Assembly: GCA_022448105.1 (NCBI GenBank) | Contig: JAKVAV010000015.1 | Coordinates: 11,641-46,596, forward strand | Reading direction: 5' to 3' | DNA: 34,956 nt | Source of the DNA: Flavobacteriales bacterium | GTDB taxonomy: Bacteria > Bacteroidota > Bacteroidia > Flavobacteriales_D > Cryomorphaceae | Shown here: piece after piece, positions 25,029-33,070 of the stretch | How positions within the stretch are numbered: the stretch's first letter is position 1 | How the letters are laid out: every line of letters begins with the position of its first letter | Notes under the pieces: generated by a model | Told to the model about the DNA's origin: nothing | The model's input: the letters and a program-made list of their open reading frames with translations, nothing else | Databases searched by the model: none | Translations under genes and position numbers: made by a program

Positions 25029-25919
25029 TTATTTGTCTGCTTCTTCGATCGATCCATAACCGGCAAACTTTCCTTCCCGGTAAACTTCCACTTTGAGCAG
25101 TTTTCCTGACTGGTCGTAACGATTCCAGTTACCATTCCACAAGCGTCCATCGCGAAACTCACCAACTTGGGTAATTTGTTTGCGATGGTTGTACAACGTA
25201 TTCTCACCACTGCGCTCAAATTGCTTTACAGCTGTGATACTGTTTTTAGTATCCGACACAATTCGTTCTGGAATTTTTGGCGCTTCGATTTGCTCGTAAT
25301 GGTCGCGGGTTGAGGTATAGTTTTTTACCGATTGATCATCAATTTCTCCGTCGACAATCATTTTTTCGGCTTTTGGCTTTCCATCAGCAAAAAAGGTTTT
25401 GTAATGGCCATGGGCGGTTCCTTCCTTAATTTCTACTGTGAGCTGGGGCTGCCCATTTTCGTAAAAGTAACTCTGGATTCCATCGCGCTTACCGTTAGAC
25501 AAGAAAGTGAAGTCTTGTGCTAATCTCCCATTTTTATGATAGCGTTTAAAGGCACCAATATTTTTGTTGCCTTGCCAATTACCTTCCTCCTCTAGCTTTC
25601 CATTTGGATGATAAATTTTATACGGTCCTCGAGGGATATTATTCACGAAAGTTATTTCATTTCTGAGCGATCCAGAAGGATAGAATTTTTTCCAGACACC
25701 AATTTTCTTACTGTTTTCATAGTTTCCCTCTTCTACAATCTGACTATCCCGATATCCATCTTCTGTGGATATGGCGCCGGTTATTTTCCAATAACCCTGC
25801 CTTAGCCCATTGGCATCTATTATATTGGTTGCTTCACCTGCATGACTCATGATGGCCACAATAAGAGCGGCAAAGAGTGATGAAACTAGCTTTGAATGAA
25901 GGGTAAATCGCTGTGTCAT
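25029..25919 (-). CDS. Exported MORN-like repeat protein (YwqK family)
   Basis: A 296-residue exported protein. The N-terminus (about 1-30, SLFAALIVAIMSHAGEA) is a signal peptide. Residues about 40-205 hold roughly six repeats of the YwqK/MORN-variant type, each with a Y.NGK or Y.SG. core and a G.W or G.. strand: FYPSGSLRNEITFVNN, YHPNGKLEEEGNW, YHKNGRLAQDFTF, YFYENGQPQLTVEI, FFADGKPKAEKMI. A further pair sits at the C-terminus (RYDQSGKLLKVEVY). Databases often label such proteins YwqK-family antitoxin, but nothing here supports a toxin-antitoxin role. It lies 57 bases after tdh on the same strand. Function unknown. Confidence 0.82.
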   Translation of the reverse strand: MTQRFTLHSKLVSSLFAALIVAIMSHAGEATNIIDANGLRQGYWKITGAISTEDGYRDSQIVEEGNYENSKKIGVWKKFYPSGSLRNEITFVNNIPRGPYKIYHPNGKLEEEGNWQGNKNIGAFKRYHKNGRLAQDFTFLSNGKRDGIQSYFYENGQPQLTVEIKEGTAHGHYKTFFADGKPKAEKMIVDGEIDDQSVKNYTSTRDHYEQIEAPKIPERIVSDTKNSITAVKQFERSGENTLYNHRKQITQVGEFRDGRLWNGNWNRYDQSGKLLKVEVYREGKFAGYGSIEEADK

Positions 25920-25976
25920 GGCGTATTTTTTTGCTCAAGACACATACGATAAAAGCTCGGAAATGTTACTGCTTGG

Positions 25977-26924
25977 TCAGACAGCGAGTTTTAAATTGAC
26001 TAGCATATCGTTTACAATGGCTTCAAGGTTGAAGTCAGGGTTCCAACCCCAATCTTTTTTCGCTAGTTCATCATTAAGACTAGAGGGCCAGCTTTTAGCA
26101 ATGGAATCTCTGTAGTCTGGTTTGTATGAAATGGTGAACTCGGGCATCGACTTTTGAATAGCTTTTGACAATATTTCTGGGGTAAAGGAAACTCCAGAAA
26201 TATTGTAGGAGGTGCGCAGTGAAATGCTCTCTGATGGTGCATCCATGATTTGCAAGATGGACTTAATGGCGTCAGGCATATACATCATAGGCAATTCTGC
26301 ATCCTTGCTCAAGAAGCACTCGTAATGGCCGGTTTTTATGGCTTCATGAAAAATGTGAACGGCGTAATCTGTGGTGCCTCCCCCTGGGGCGCTCTTGTGG
26401 CCTATGATCCCCGGAAATCTCACGCTTCTAATGTCGATTCCGTATCGATTATTGTAATATTCGCACCAGCTTTCTCCAGCCACTTTAGTGATCCCATACA
26501 CCGTAGTAGGTTCCATGACGGTTCGTTGAGGGGTGCTGTTCTTAGGAGTGTTTGGTCCAAATACAGCAATTGAGCTGGGCCAAAAAACACGCTGAATATG
26601 ACCATCTCGAGAAAGGTCTAGTACATTACTTAAGCCATTCATGTTCAAATCCCATCCTAATGAGGGATTCTTTTCGGCAGTAGCCGATAGAAGCGCAGCT
26701 AAAAGATATATTTCTTTGATCCCATGCTGTTTCACAACTTCATATAATCGCGGCTTATCAAGAATGTCTAGCTTCTCAAAAGGTCCATTTAGGAGGGCTT
26801 CGGGAGACCTTTCTTTTATGTCTGTAGCGATCACCTGGTCGGTGCCATAAAGATCGCGGAGTTTCAAGGTCAGTTCGGTGCCAATTTGACCAGCCGCACC
26901 GATGACGAGAATTTTGGAAGGCAT
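25977..26924 (-). CDS. NAD-dependent L-threonine 3-dehydrogenase, SDR type
   Basis: A 315-residue extended short-chain dehydrogenase/epimerase. The N-terminal Rossmann motif is VIGAAGQIGTEL (GxxGxxG), and the catalytic tyrosine and lysine are in TTVYGITKVAGE. The FPGIIGHKSAPGGGTTDYAV and ELPMMYMPDAIKSI blocks are typical of the epimerase-like threonine dehydrogenase found in Bacteroidota and some archaea, which makes 2-amino-3-ketobutyrate from threonine. The kbl partner is not in this window. It is divergent from hmgA with a -7 box on each strand. A sugar epimerase is the main alternative but less likely. Confidence 0.88.
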   Translation of the reverse strand: MPSKILVIGAAGQIGTELTLKLRDLYGTDQVIATDIKERSPEALLNGPFEKLDILDKPRLYEVVKQHGIKEIYLLAALLSATAEKNPSLGWDLNMNGLSNVLDLSRDGHIQRVFWPSSIAVFGPNTPKNSTPQRTVMEPTTVYGITKVAGESWCEYYNNRYGIDIRSVRFPGIIGHKSAPGGGTTDYAVHIFHEAIKTGHYECFLSKDAELPMMYMPDAIKSILQIMDAPSESISLRTSYNISGVSFTPEILSKAIQKSMPEFTISYKPDYRDSIAKSWPSSLNDELAKKDWGWNPDFNLEAIVNDMLVNLKLAV

Positions 26925-26949
26925 TATTAACTTGTTAGGTTGAGCATTG

Positions 26950-26957
26950 CAAATTTA
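26950..26957 (-). promoter_or_regulatory. -7 box (TAnnTTTG) for the threonine dehydrogenase gene
   Basis: TAAATTTG on the minus strand, 25 bases before the ATG at 26924, in the divergent tdh-hmgA gap. Confidence 0.5.
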
Positions 26958-27027
26958 GTGAATTGAACTTAGTCCGCTTCTTAAATAGCGATCGCCTTTA
27001 TGCGATGTATGCGCCTCCACAAAATGG

Positions 27028-27035
27028 TATATTTG
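27028..27035 (+). promoter_or_regulatory. -7 box (TAnnTTTG) for hmgA
   Basis: TATATTTG, 23 bases before the ATG at 27059. It rules against the longer open frame from 26963, which would start upstream of the promoter. Confidence 0.5.
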
Positions 27036-27058
27036 TAAATCAACTACGAATTTTAATC

Positions 27059-28222
27059 ATGCCCTTCTACCATCAACTTGGCAATATTCCTCACAAGAGG
27101 CACACGGTTTTTGAAAAGCCCAACGGAGGGTTGTACTATGAACAACTTTTCGGAACAATTGGATTTGATGGCATGTCATCGCTACTTTATCACATTCACC
27201 GACCGACCATGGTCAGCGCTATAGGAAATCCGATTGATGTTTCGCCAAAAATTGCCATTGAGAAAAACCTCAAATCGCTTCGATTAAAAGGATTTCAAGT
27301 CCCGAGCAAGGAAGATTACCTGAAGAGTAGAACACCGATCTTGGTGAACAATGACTGCTACATTGAATTGGCAGCTCCACGCAAATCCATGACGGATTAT
27401 TTCTATAAAAATGCAGATGCCGACGAGGTGATTTTCGTCCATAAAGGAAGTGGAACGATGAAAACTTTCTTGGGGGACCTCAGCTTTTCTTATGGTGATT
27501 ATTTGGTGGTTCCAAGAGGGATGATCTACCAAATGCATTTCGATTCTCAGGACAATAGACTCTTCATCGTGCAGTCGTTCACGCCGGTGTATACTCCTAA
27601 GCGTTACCGAAACTATTTCGGGCAGTTGCTAGAGCATTCGCCTTATTGCGAAAGAGATATAAGACGACCGGCAAACTTAAATCCGATTGATGAAAAAGGA
27701 AGCTTTTTGATGAAAATCAGAAAAGAAGACCAATTGCATCAATTTACCTACGCATCTCACCCTTTTGATGTTGTGGGATGGGACGGTTACAACTATCCTT
27801 ACGCATTCTCAATTCACGATTTTGAACCAATAACGGGAAGAGTACACCAACCGCCACCAGTGCACCAAACTTTCGAGACTTCAGCCTTTGTGATCTGCAG
27901 TTTCTGTCCACGCATCTACGATTATCATCCGAAGTCTATTCCTGCGCCGTATAATCATTCCAATATTGACTCTGATGAGGTATTGTATTATGTGGATGGA
28001 GATTTTATGAGTCGAAACGACATTGAACCTGGACATATTAGCTTGCATCCTGCTGGGATTCCTCACGGTCCGCATCCAGGAGCAGCTGAGCGAAGTATTG
28101 GAGAAAAAGATACCGAGGAGCTAGCGGTAATGGTAGACACTTTTAAACCACTCAAAGTCACACAGCAAGCATTAGATATTTCCGACGGAATCTATTGGAA
28201 GTCTTGGATAGACCACGATTAA
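27059..28222 (+). CDS. hmgA: Homogentisate 1,2-dioxygenase
   Basis: Opens the ring of homogentisate to maleylacetoacetate, in aerobic tyrosine and phenylalanine breakdown. From the ATG at 27059 the protein has 387 residues, shorter than the about 440 of the human enzyme. The start MPFYHQLGNIPHKRHTVFEK fits bacterial members. Candidate iron ligands are H300 and E307 in NHSNIDSDEV and H336 in AGIPHGPHPG. A cupin block DEVIFVHKGSGTMKTFLGDL is visible in the first half. The frame is open upstream to 26963, but a -7 box at 27028-27035 favours the later start. hpd follows after 39 bases on the same strand. The assignment is strengthened by that neighbour. Confidence 0.93.
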   Translation: MPFYHQLGNIPHKRHTVFEKPNGGLYYEQLFGTIGFDGMSSLLYHIHRPTMVSAIGNPIDVSPKIAIEKNLKSLRLKGFQVPSKEDYLKSRTPILVNNDCYIELAAPRKSMTDYFYKNADADEVIFVHKGSGTMKTFLGDLSFSYGDYLVVPRGMIYQMHFDSQDNRLFIVQSFTPVYTPKRYRNYFGQLLEHSPYCERDIRRPANLNPIDEKGSFLMKIRKEDQLHQFTYASHPFDVVGWDGYNYPYAFSIHDFEPITGRVHQPPPVHQTFETSAFVICSFCPRIYDYHPKSIPAPYNHSNIDSDEVLYYVDGDFMSRNDIEPGHISLHPAGIPHGPHPGAAERSIGEKDTEELAVMVDTFKPLKVTQQALDISDGIYWKSWIDHD

Positions 28223-28261
28223 GCTATTTCAATTTTAAAGAACTTAAACCTATTTCTGATT

Positions 28262-29404
28262 ATGGAAACTACTTCTCAATCACCTTTAAATCTTGAAAAA
28301 ATTGTTCCTGAAGCAGAGGATTTTCTTCCTTTAAATGGAACGGATTACGTTGAGCTTTTTGTCGGTAATGCAAAGCAATCTGCTCATTTCTACAAAACGG
28401 CTTTTGGCTTTCAGTCGGAAGCTTACGCCGGACTTGAAACTGGAGAGAAGGATAGAACCAGTTACGTGCTGAGACAAGGAAAAATACGACTTGTGCTTAC
28501 CACGCCAATGACTGCAGAAAGCCCAATTAACGAACATATCAGAAAGCACGGAGACGGGGTGAAAGTGGTGGCGCTTTGGGTAGATGACGCTACCAAATCA
28601 TGGGAGGAAACTACCAAGCGCGGTGCAAAGTCGTTTATGGAGCCAGAAACCATCGAAGACGCTCACGGAAAAGTCGTGCGTTCTGGAATTCATACTTACG
28701 GTGAGACCGTTCACATTTTCATCGAAAGAAAGAATTACAACGGTATATTTCTACCGGGATATAAAAAATGGGAGAGTCACTATAATCCAGAGTCAGTTGG
28801 CTTGAAGTACATTGACCATATGGTGGGAAATGTTGGCTGGGGCCAAATGAATACCTGGGTCGATTTTTATGCCCGAGTGATGGGGTTTGCTCAGCTTATT
28901 TCATTTGATGATAAAGACATTAGCACAGAGTATACGGCTCTCATGAGCAAGGTGATGAGCAATGGGAATGGGCGTATTAAGTTTCCAATCAACGAGCCAG
29001 CAGAGGGTAAGAAGAAGTCACAAATTGAGGAATACATCGATTTTTATGACGGTGCAGGGGTGCAGCATATTGCGGTCGCTACGGATAACATTATTGAAAC
29101 GGTGACTGCCCTTGTAAAAAGAGGAGTTGAGTTCCTCTATGTTCCCAGTACTTACTACGACACCGTTCTGGATAGAGTGGGAGAAATTGACGAAGACCTT
29201 GAACCGCTCAAGGAGCTAGGGATTTTAATAGATAGAGATGACGAGGGTTATCTCCTTCAAATTTTCACCAAGCCAGTAGTTGACCGACCTACCATGTTCT
29301 TTGAGATCATTCAAAGAAAAGGAGCTCAGAGTTTTGGTAAAGGGAATTTCAAAGCCCTTTTCGAAGCAATTGAAAGAGAGCAAGAATCTCGAGGAACGCT
29401 TTAA
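28262..29404 (+). CDS. hpd: 4-hydroxyphenylpyruvate dioxygenase
   Basis: Converts 4-hydroxyphenylpyruvate to homogentisate, the substrate of the upstream hmgA. The 380-residue protein has two vicinal-oxygen-chelate halves: about 25-165 (DYVELFVGNAKQSAHFY) and 180-360 (IDHMVGNVGWGQMNTWVDFY). The three iron ligands are readable: H186 (YIDHMV), H269 (VQHIAVATD) and E348 (MFFEII). The C-terminal QIFTKPVVDRPTMFFEIIQR is diagnostic. hmgA and hpd form one unit, closed by a strong hairpin terminator (29427-29456). Fumarylacetoacetase and the isomerase are not in this window. Confidence 0.96.
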   Translation: METTSQSPLNLEKIVPEAEDFLPLNGTDYVELFVGNAKQSAHFYKTAFGFQSEAYAGLETGEKDRTSYVLRQGKIRLVLTTPMTAESPINEHIRKHGDGVKVVALWVDDATKSWEETTKRGAKSFMEPETIEDAHGKVVRSGIHTYGETVHIFIERKNYNGIFLPGYKKWESHYNPESVGLKYIDHMVGNVGWGQMNTWVDFYARVMGFAQLISFDDKDISTEYTALMSKVMSNGNGRIKFPINEPAEGKKKSQIEEYIDFYDGAGVQHIAVATDNIIETVTALVKRGVEFLYVPSTYYDTVLDRVGEIDEDLEPLKELGILIDRDDEGYLLQIFTKPVVDRPTMFFEIIQRKGAQSFGKGNFKALFEAIEREQESRGTL

Positions 29405-29426
29405 GATTAGAGCATTAGAAATTTTA

Positions 29427-29456
29427 GAAAGCCCCCTGGGTAGCGGGGCTTTCTTC
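29427..29456 (+). terminator. Rho-independent terminator of hmgA-hpd
   Basis: GAAAGCCCC at 29427-29435 and GGGGCTTTC at 29445-29453 form a perfect nine-pair stem with a nine-base loop and a short T-rich tail. It lies between hpd and the convergent aspS and could weakly serve both. Confidence 0.8.
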
Positions 29457-29472
29457 ATTTATGTGAAAGTGA

Positions 29473-31224
29473 TTATTCTTCTTCATTCAGCTGAAGGCTC
29501 AACTCTTTCAATTGAGCGTCATCCACTCCAGCCGGAGCATCGATCATTACATCTCTTCCCGAGTTGTTTTTTGGGAAGGCGATATAATCTCTGATCGATT
29601 CAGAACCTCCGAAAAGAGAACAAAGCCTATCGAATCCAAATGCGATTCCACCGTGAGGAGGAGCACCGTATTCGAATGCATTCATCAAGAAGCCAAACTG
29701 TTCTTGGGCTTCTTCTGGAGTAAATCCAAGCAAATCGAAAACTTGCTCTTGCAGCATTTTATCGTGGATTCTGATTGATCCACCACCAATTTCTACACCG
29801 TTGATCACCAAATCGTAGGCGTTAGCTCTTACCGAACCGACATCTGATTTAAGTTTGTCCCGGTCTTCAGGCTTAGGCGAAGTAAAGGGGTGGTGCATGG
29901 CAAAATAACGTTGTTCATCTTCATCCCACTCCAATAGAGGGAAGTCCACCACCCAAAGCGGAGCGAACGTTTTTGGATCGCGAAGCCCAAGTTCGTTAGC
30001 CATGTGGAGTCGCAATTCGCCAATCTGTTTTTGAGTTTTACTCAAGTCCCCGCTCAAAACAAGCAGCATATCTCCAACCTTCGCTCCCGCTGATTTACAC
30101 CACTCTTCTAAATCAGCAGATTCGTAAAATTTATCTACTGAAGATTTCAGAATTCCTTCTTCCTGGTACTTGACATAGACCAGTCCTTTGGCACCAATTT
30201 GAGGTCGTTTCACCCAATTTGTGAGAGCATCAATTTTCTTTCGGCTCATCTCTGCACCATCTTCTACATTAATGGCAAGAATGGCTTGGGCATCGTCGAA
30301 AACTTTAAACCCTTTGCCTTGAGCATAACTGGAAATGTTGTTGATCTCCATACCAAAACGGATGTCTGGCTTATCTGAGCCATACTTTTCCATGGCTGTG
30401 GCATATTCCATTCTTGGGAAGCTGCCGAGACTTACGCCGAGTACCTCAGTAAATAGATTTTTGGTGAGGCCTTCAAAAGTGTTGAGAATATCTTCTTGTT
30501 CTACGAATGCCATCTCACAGTCTATCTGCGTGAATTCAGGCTGACGATCCGCCCTCAAATCTTCATCTCTGAAGCATCGTACAATTTGGAAATACCTATC
30601 ATAGCCACTCACCATCAACAGCTGTTTGAAGGTTTGTGGAGACTGAGGTAAGGCGTAGAATTCACCTGGATTCATTCGGCTTGGCACTACGAAATCTCTG
30701 GCTCCTTCTGGCGTAGACTTGATAAGATAAGGAGTTTCAATCTCCAGAAATCCCTGACCATCCAAGTACGATCTTGTAGCTATTGCGAGCTTGTGACGAA
30801 GCATCAAACTTTGCTGAACAGGATTTCGTCTCAGATCCAAATAGCGGTACTTCATTCTAAGTTCATCACCACCGTCGGTATCGTCTTCAATTGTGAAAGG
30901 AGGAGTCTTGCTGGCATTGAGAATCTCTAGCTCAGAAGCTTCAATTTCAATATCTCCGGTTGCCATCTTTGGGTTCTTGCTACTTCTTTCACAAATCTTT
31001 CCAGTGATTTTTACAACGAACTCCCTTCCAAGTTTTCGAGCACTCTCACACAAATCCGCATTTACTTCCATGTTAAAAACCACTTGGGTGATTCCGTAGC
31101 GATCGCGGATATCCAAAAAGGTCATACCTCCAAGGTCTCTTGATCGTTGAACCCATCCGGCAAGTGTGACAGACTGCCCCTGGTTTTCGATTCGCAATTC
31201 TCCGCAATTGTGTGATCTATGCAT
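29473..31224 (-). CDS. aspS: Aspartyl-tRNA synthetase, bacterial type
   Basis: Charges tRNA-Asp. The 583-residue length and the inserted GAD domain (about 285-410) mark the bacterial class II enzyme. The N-terminal OB-fold (about 1-105) binds the anticodon ([24 protein letters not shown]). Motif 2 is in [18 protein letters not shown], and motif 3 in [10 protein letters not shown]. The usual bacterial ending [20 protein letters not shown] is present. Whether it also charges tRNA-Asn depends on whether gatCAB or asnS exists elsewhere in the genome. A -7 box lies 19 bases upstream of the ATG. Confidence 0.97.
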   Translation of the reverse strand: MHRSHNCGELRIENQGQSVTLAGWVQRSRDLGGMTFLDIRDRYGITQVVFNMEVNADLCESARKLGREFVVKITGKICERSSKNPKMATGDIEIEASELEILNASKTPPFTIEDDTDGGDELRMKYRYLDLRRNPVQQSLMLRHKLAIATRSYLDGQGFLEIETPYLIKSTPEGARDFVVPSRMNPGEFYALPQSPQTFKQLLMVSGYDRYFQIVRCFRDEDLRADRQPEFTQIDCEMAFVEQEDILNTFEGLTKNLFTEVLGVSLGSFPRMEYATAMEKYGSDKPDIRFGMEINNISSYAQGKGFKVFDDAQAILAINVEDGAEMSRKKIDALTNWVKRPQIGAKGLVYVKYQEEGILKSSVDKFYESADLEEWCKSAGAKVGDMLLVLSGDLSKTQKQIGELRLHMANELGLRDPKTFAPLWVVDFPLLEWDEDEQRYFAMHHPFTSPKPEDRDKLKSDVGSVRANAYDLVINGVEIGGGSIRIHDKMLQEQVFDLLGFTPEEAQEQFGFLMNAFEYGAPPHGGIAFGFDRLCSLFGGSESIRDYIAFPKNNSGRDVMIDAPAGVDDAQLKELSLQLNEEE

Positions 31225-31243
31225 AGCTCAATTTTTTCGGTGG

Positions 31244-31251
31244 CAAAGGTA
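31244..31251 (-). promoter_or_regulatory. -7 box (TAnnTTTG) for aspS
   Basis: TACCTTTG on the minus strand, 19 bases before the ATG at 31224, in the divergent gap with tadA. Confidence 0.5.
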
Positions 31252-31278
31252 TCACTTTGGCTCATTGAATCCACCTCA

Positions 31279-31309
31279 TTGCTGGTCGACTTGGCATGAT
31301 TTATATTTG
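31279..31309 (+). promoter_or_regulatory. Promoter of tadA, implying a leaderless mRNA
   Basis: TTG at 31279-31281, a 20-base spacer and -7 box TATATTTG at 31302-31309, followed by just CCTC and the ATG at 31314. This is the same four-base distance as at hslR. Confidence 0.58.
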
Positions 31310-31313
31310 CCTC

Positions 31314-31769
31314 ATGGCACTAGAAACTACGGGTGACGATTTTTTCATGAAACAGGCTTTGCGTGAAGCGCAAGCAGCATTCGAAGAAAACGAAGTGCCC
31401 GTGGGTGCGGTAGTAGTTTGCAATGATCGAATAATTGCCAGGGCGCATAACCTTACTGAAAGATTGAACGATGTCACAGCTCACGCAGAAATGCAAGTTA
31501 TCACCGCGGCTGCCGACTTTCTTGGAGGGAAATACCTCAATCAATGTACTCTTTATGTTTCGTTAGAACCTTGCCCAATGTGCGCCGCGGCGCTTGGTTG
31601 GGCACAGATAAAGCGCGTAGTATTTGGAGCCTATGATGATAGGAAAGGCTTTACCACTCTCCAAGATGCGCTGCTCCATCCAAAAACTGAAGTGAAAGGT
31701 GGCGTGATGGGAGATGATAGCGCAGCGCTGCTTCAGAGGTTCTTTCGAGAAAGAAGGAAAAAGTCATAG
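31314..31769 (+). CDS. tadA: tRNA-specific adenosine deaminase
   Basis: Deaminates the wobble adenosine of tRNA-Arg(ACG) to inosine. The 151-residue protein has the full zinc site: H57 and E59 in TAHAEMQ, and C87/C90 in EPCPMCAAAL. VPVGAVVV precedes the site, as in the family. I start at ATG 31314 (MALETTGDDFFMKQAL) because the upstream in-frame ATG at 31296 precedes the -7 box at 31302-31309. It could be a guanine or other nucleobase deaminase of the same fold, but the FMKQALREAQ start and the YLNQCTLYVSLEPCPMC block fit TadA best. Confidence 0.93.
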   Translation: MALETTGDDFFMKQALREAQAAFEENEVPVGAVVVCNDRIIARAHNLTERLNDVTAHAEMQVITAAADFLGGKYLNQCTLYVSLEPCPMCAAALGWAQIKRVVFGAYDDRKGFTTLQDALLHPKTEVKGGVMGDDSAALLQRFFRERRKKS

Positions 31770-31800
31770 AAAAATATTATGCGATGTCGGCCGTTTTCGA

Positions 31801-31830
31801 TTTGATCAAGATATGAGCTTCGTATCTTTG
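31801..31830 (+). promoter_or_regulatory. Promoter of the bacilliredoxin gene
   Basis: The best promoter in the window: TTTG at 31801-31804, an 18-base spacer and TATCTTTG at 31823-31830, then 21 bases to the ATG at 31852. Confidence 0.65.
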
Positions 31831-31851
31831 CAATCGAATAATCAAATTGAT

Positions 31852-32265
31852 ATGTATCCACCAGAATTAGTAGCACCAATGAAAGAAGACCTCACTCAGG
31901 TGGGTTTTTCTGAACTTCAAACTACAGAAGATGTAGATCAGGCTCTTTCTAAAGAAGACGGAACTACATTGGTTGTAGTGAATTCAGTTTGCGGTTGTGC
32001 AGCAGGAGCGGCGAGGCCGGGAATAAAACTTTCATTAGAAGGAACTAAGAAACCAGATAATCTTACGACGGTATTTGCCGGAGTAGACAGAGAAGCGACA
32101 GATAGAGCGAGACAGTACTTTCTGCCCTATCCTCCATCTTCGCCAGCAATAGGGCTTTTCAAAGATGGTAAGTTGGTTCACTTCATAGAAAGACACCATA
32201 TCGAAGGTAGACCAGCAGAAATGATTGCTGAGAATCTAAAAATGGCTTACGACGAATATTGTTAA
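31852..32265 (+). CDS. BrxA/BrxB-family bacilliredoxin (YphP/YqiW)
   Basis: A 137-residue thioredoxin-fold protein. The CGC active site (C47, C49 in NSVCGCAAGAARPG) and the start MYPPELVAPMKEDL are diagnostic of the bacilliredoxin family, which removes bacillithiol from proteins in Firmicutes. The cis-proline region is YPPSSPAIGLFKDGKLVHF. I start at ATG 31852: the frame is open from 31714, but the family starts at MYPP and a full promoter sits in between. A perfect terminator follows. Whether this organism makes bacillithiol must be judged from bshA/B/C elsewhere. Confidence 0.93.
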   Translation: MYPPELVAPMKEDLTQVGFSELQTTEDVDQALSKEDGTTLVVVNSVCGCAAGAARPGIKLSLEGTKKPDNLTTVFAGVDREATDRARQYFLPYPPSSPAIGLFKDGKLVHFIERHHIEGRPAEMIAENLKMAYDEYC

Positions 32266-32281
32266 TCACATTTTTTAACTG

Positions 32282-32316
32282 AGCGGGAACATATGAAATG
32301 TTCCCGCTTTTTTATT
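32282..32316 (+). terminator. Rho-independent terminator of the bacilliredoxin gene
   Basis: A perfect 11-pair stem: AGCGGGAACAT at 32282-32292 and ATGTTCCCGCT at 32298-32308, with a five-base loop and a run of Ts after it. Confidence 0.92.
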
Positions 32317-32336
32317 TTTACTCAAAAGAAAAATAC

Positions 32337-32990
32337 ATGAAAACGACTTTAAAGATTACTCTCGCAGCTGCTTTATTTGCAGTTTTTACGCTCGCTACGG
32401 CCTTTAGCTTTAGTGAAGGAAAAGAAGATATTCTACAAATAGGAGCAAAAGCACCTATGGCCGATAAAGCGATGGTGGATGTGTCTGGCAAAGAGGTTTC
32501 TCTCAGCGATGCCGCGGGAAAAAATGGCCTTCTGGTTATTTTCAGCTGCAACACATGTCCATTTGTTATCGGGAATGGAACTAAGACCGAAGGATGGGAG
32601 GGAAGATATCCCGGACTTTATGACTTAACTGCTTCTGTAGATATGGGTATGGTTTTAGTAAATAGTAATGAAGCAAAGCGAGGTGCAGGCGATAACCTAG
32701 ACGACATGAAAGCTCGCTACAAAGAACAAGGACTCAAAGGGAATTATGTGCTTGACAAGAATCACGCTTTGGCAGATGCTTTCGGAGCTTTGACCACACC
32801 ACATGTGTTCTTGTTCGACGGAGATATGAATTTGATTTACAAAGGAGCGATAGATGATTCTGTGGATAGTGCTGATTCTGTTACCGATCCTTACCTCTTA
32901 AAAGCCATCAAAAATCATATTGCAGGTCAACCAATTGATCCAAATAGTACCAAACAATTGGGTTGCAGTATCAAGCGAGTGAAAGCCTAA
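32337..32990 (+). CDS. Exported redoxin-domain protein (thioredoxin fold)
   Basis: A 217-residue exported thiol protein. Residues 1-24 are a signal peptide (TLAAALFAVFTLATAFS). The redoxin fold follows, with FSCNTCPFVIGNG giving a CxxC pair (C71, C74), VLDKNHALADAFGALTTPHVFLFD containing the cis-proline (TTPHV), and a third cysteine in KQLGCSIKRV at the C-terminus. This ending and the CNTCP site mark a periplasmic redoxin subfamily rather than classical AhpC or thioredoxin. I start at ATG 32337; the frame is open from 32298, but that lies within the terminator hairpin. It is framed by two strong terminators, so it is a single-gene unit. The partner is unknown. Confidence 0.86.
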   Translation: MKTTLKITLAAALFAVFTLATAFSFSEGKEDILQIGAKAPMADKAMVDVSGKEVSLSDAAGKNGLLVIFSCNTCPFVIGNGTKTEGWEGRYPGLYDLTASVDMGMVLVNSNEAKRGAGDNLDDMKARYKEQGLKGNYVLDKNHALADAFGALTTPHVFLFDGDMNLIYKGAIDDSVDSADSVTDPYLLKAIKNHIAGQPIDPNSTKQLGCSIKRVKA

Positions 32991-33008
32991 ACTTTTTTCA
33001 TCGAAAAG

Positions 33009-33048
33009 AAAAGGTGTCCTACGATCAGGACACCTTTTTTTGTTTTTT
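33009..33048 (+). terminator. Rho-independent terminator of the redoxin gene
   Basis: A perfect 12-pair stem: AAAAGGTGTCCT at 33009-33020 and AGGACACCTTTT at 33027-33038, with a six-base loop, continuing into a long T tract. Confidence 0.92.
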
Positions 33049-33070
33049 TGAGGTGCTAAATCGATCGGTA

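Noticed and set aside
25029-25919. Toxin-antitoxin system antitoxin (usual YwqK family label)
   Set aside because: The protein has a signal peptide and MORN-like repeats, and no toxin gene is next to it. The neighbour is threonine dehydrogenase.
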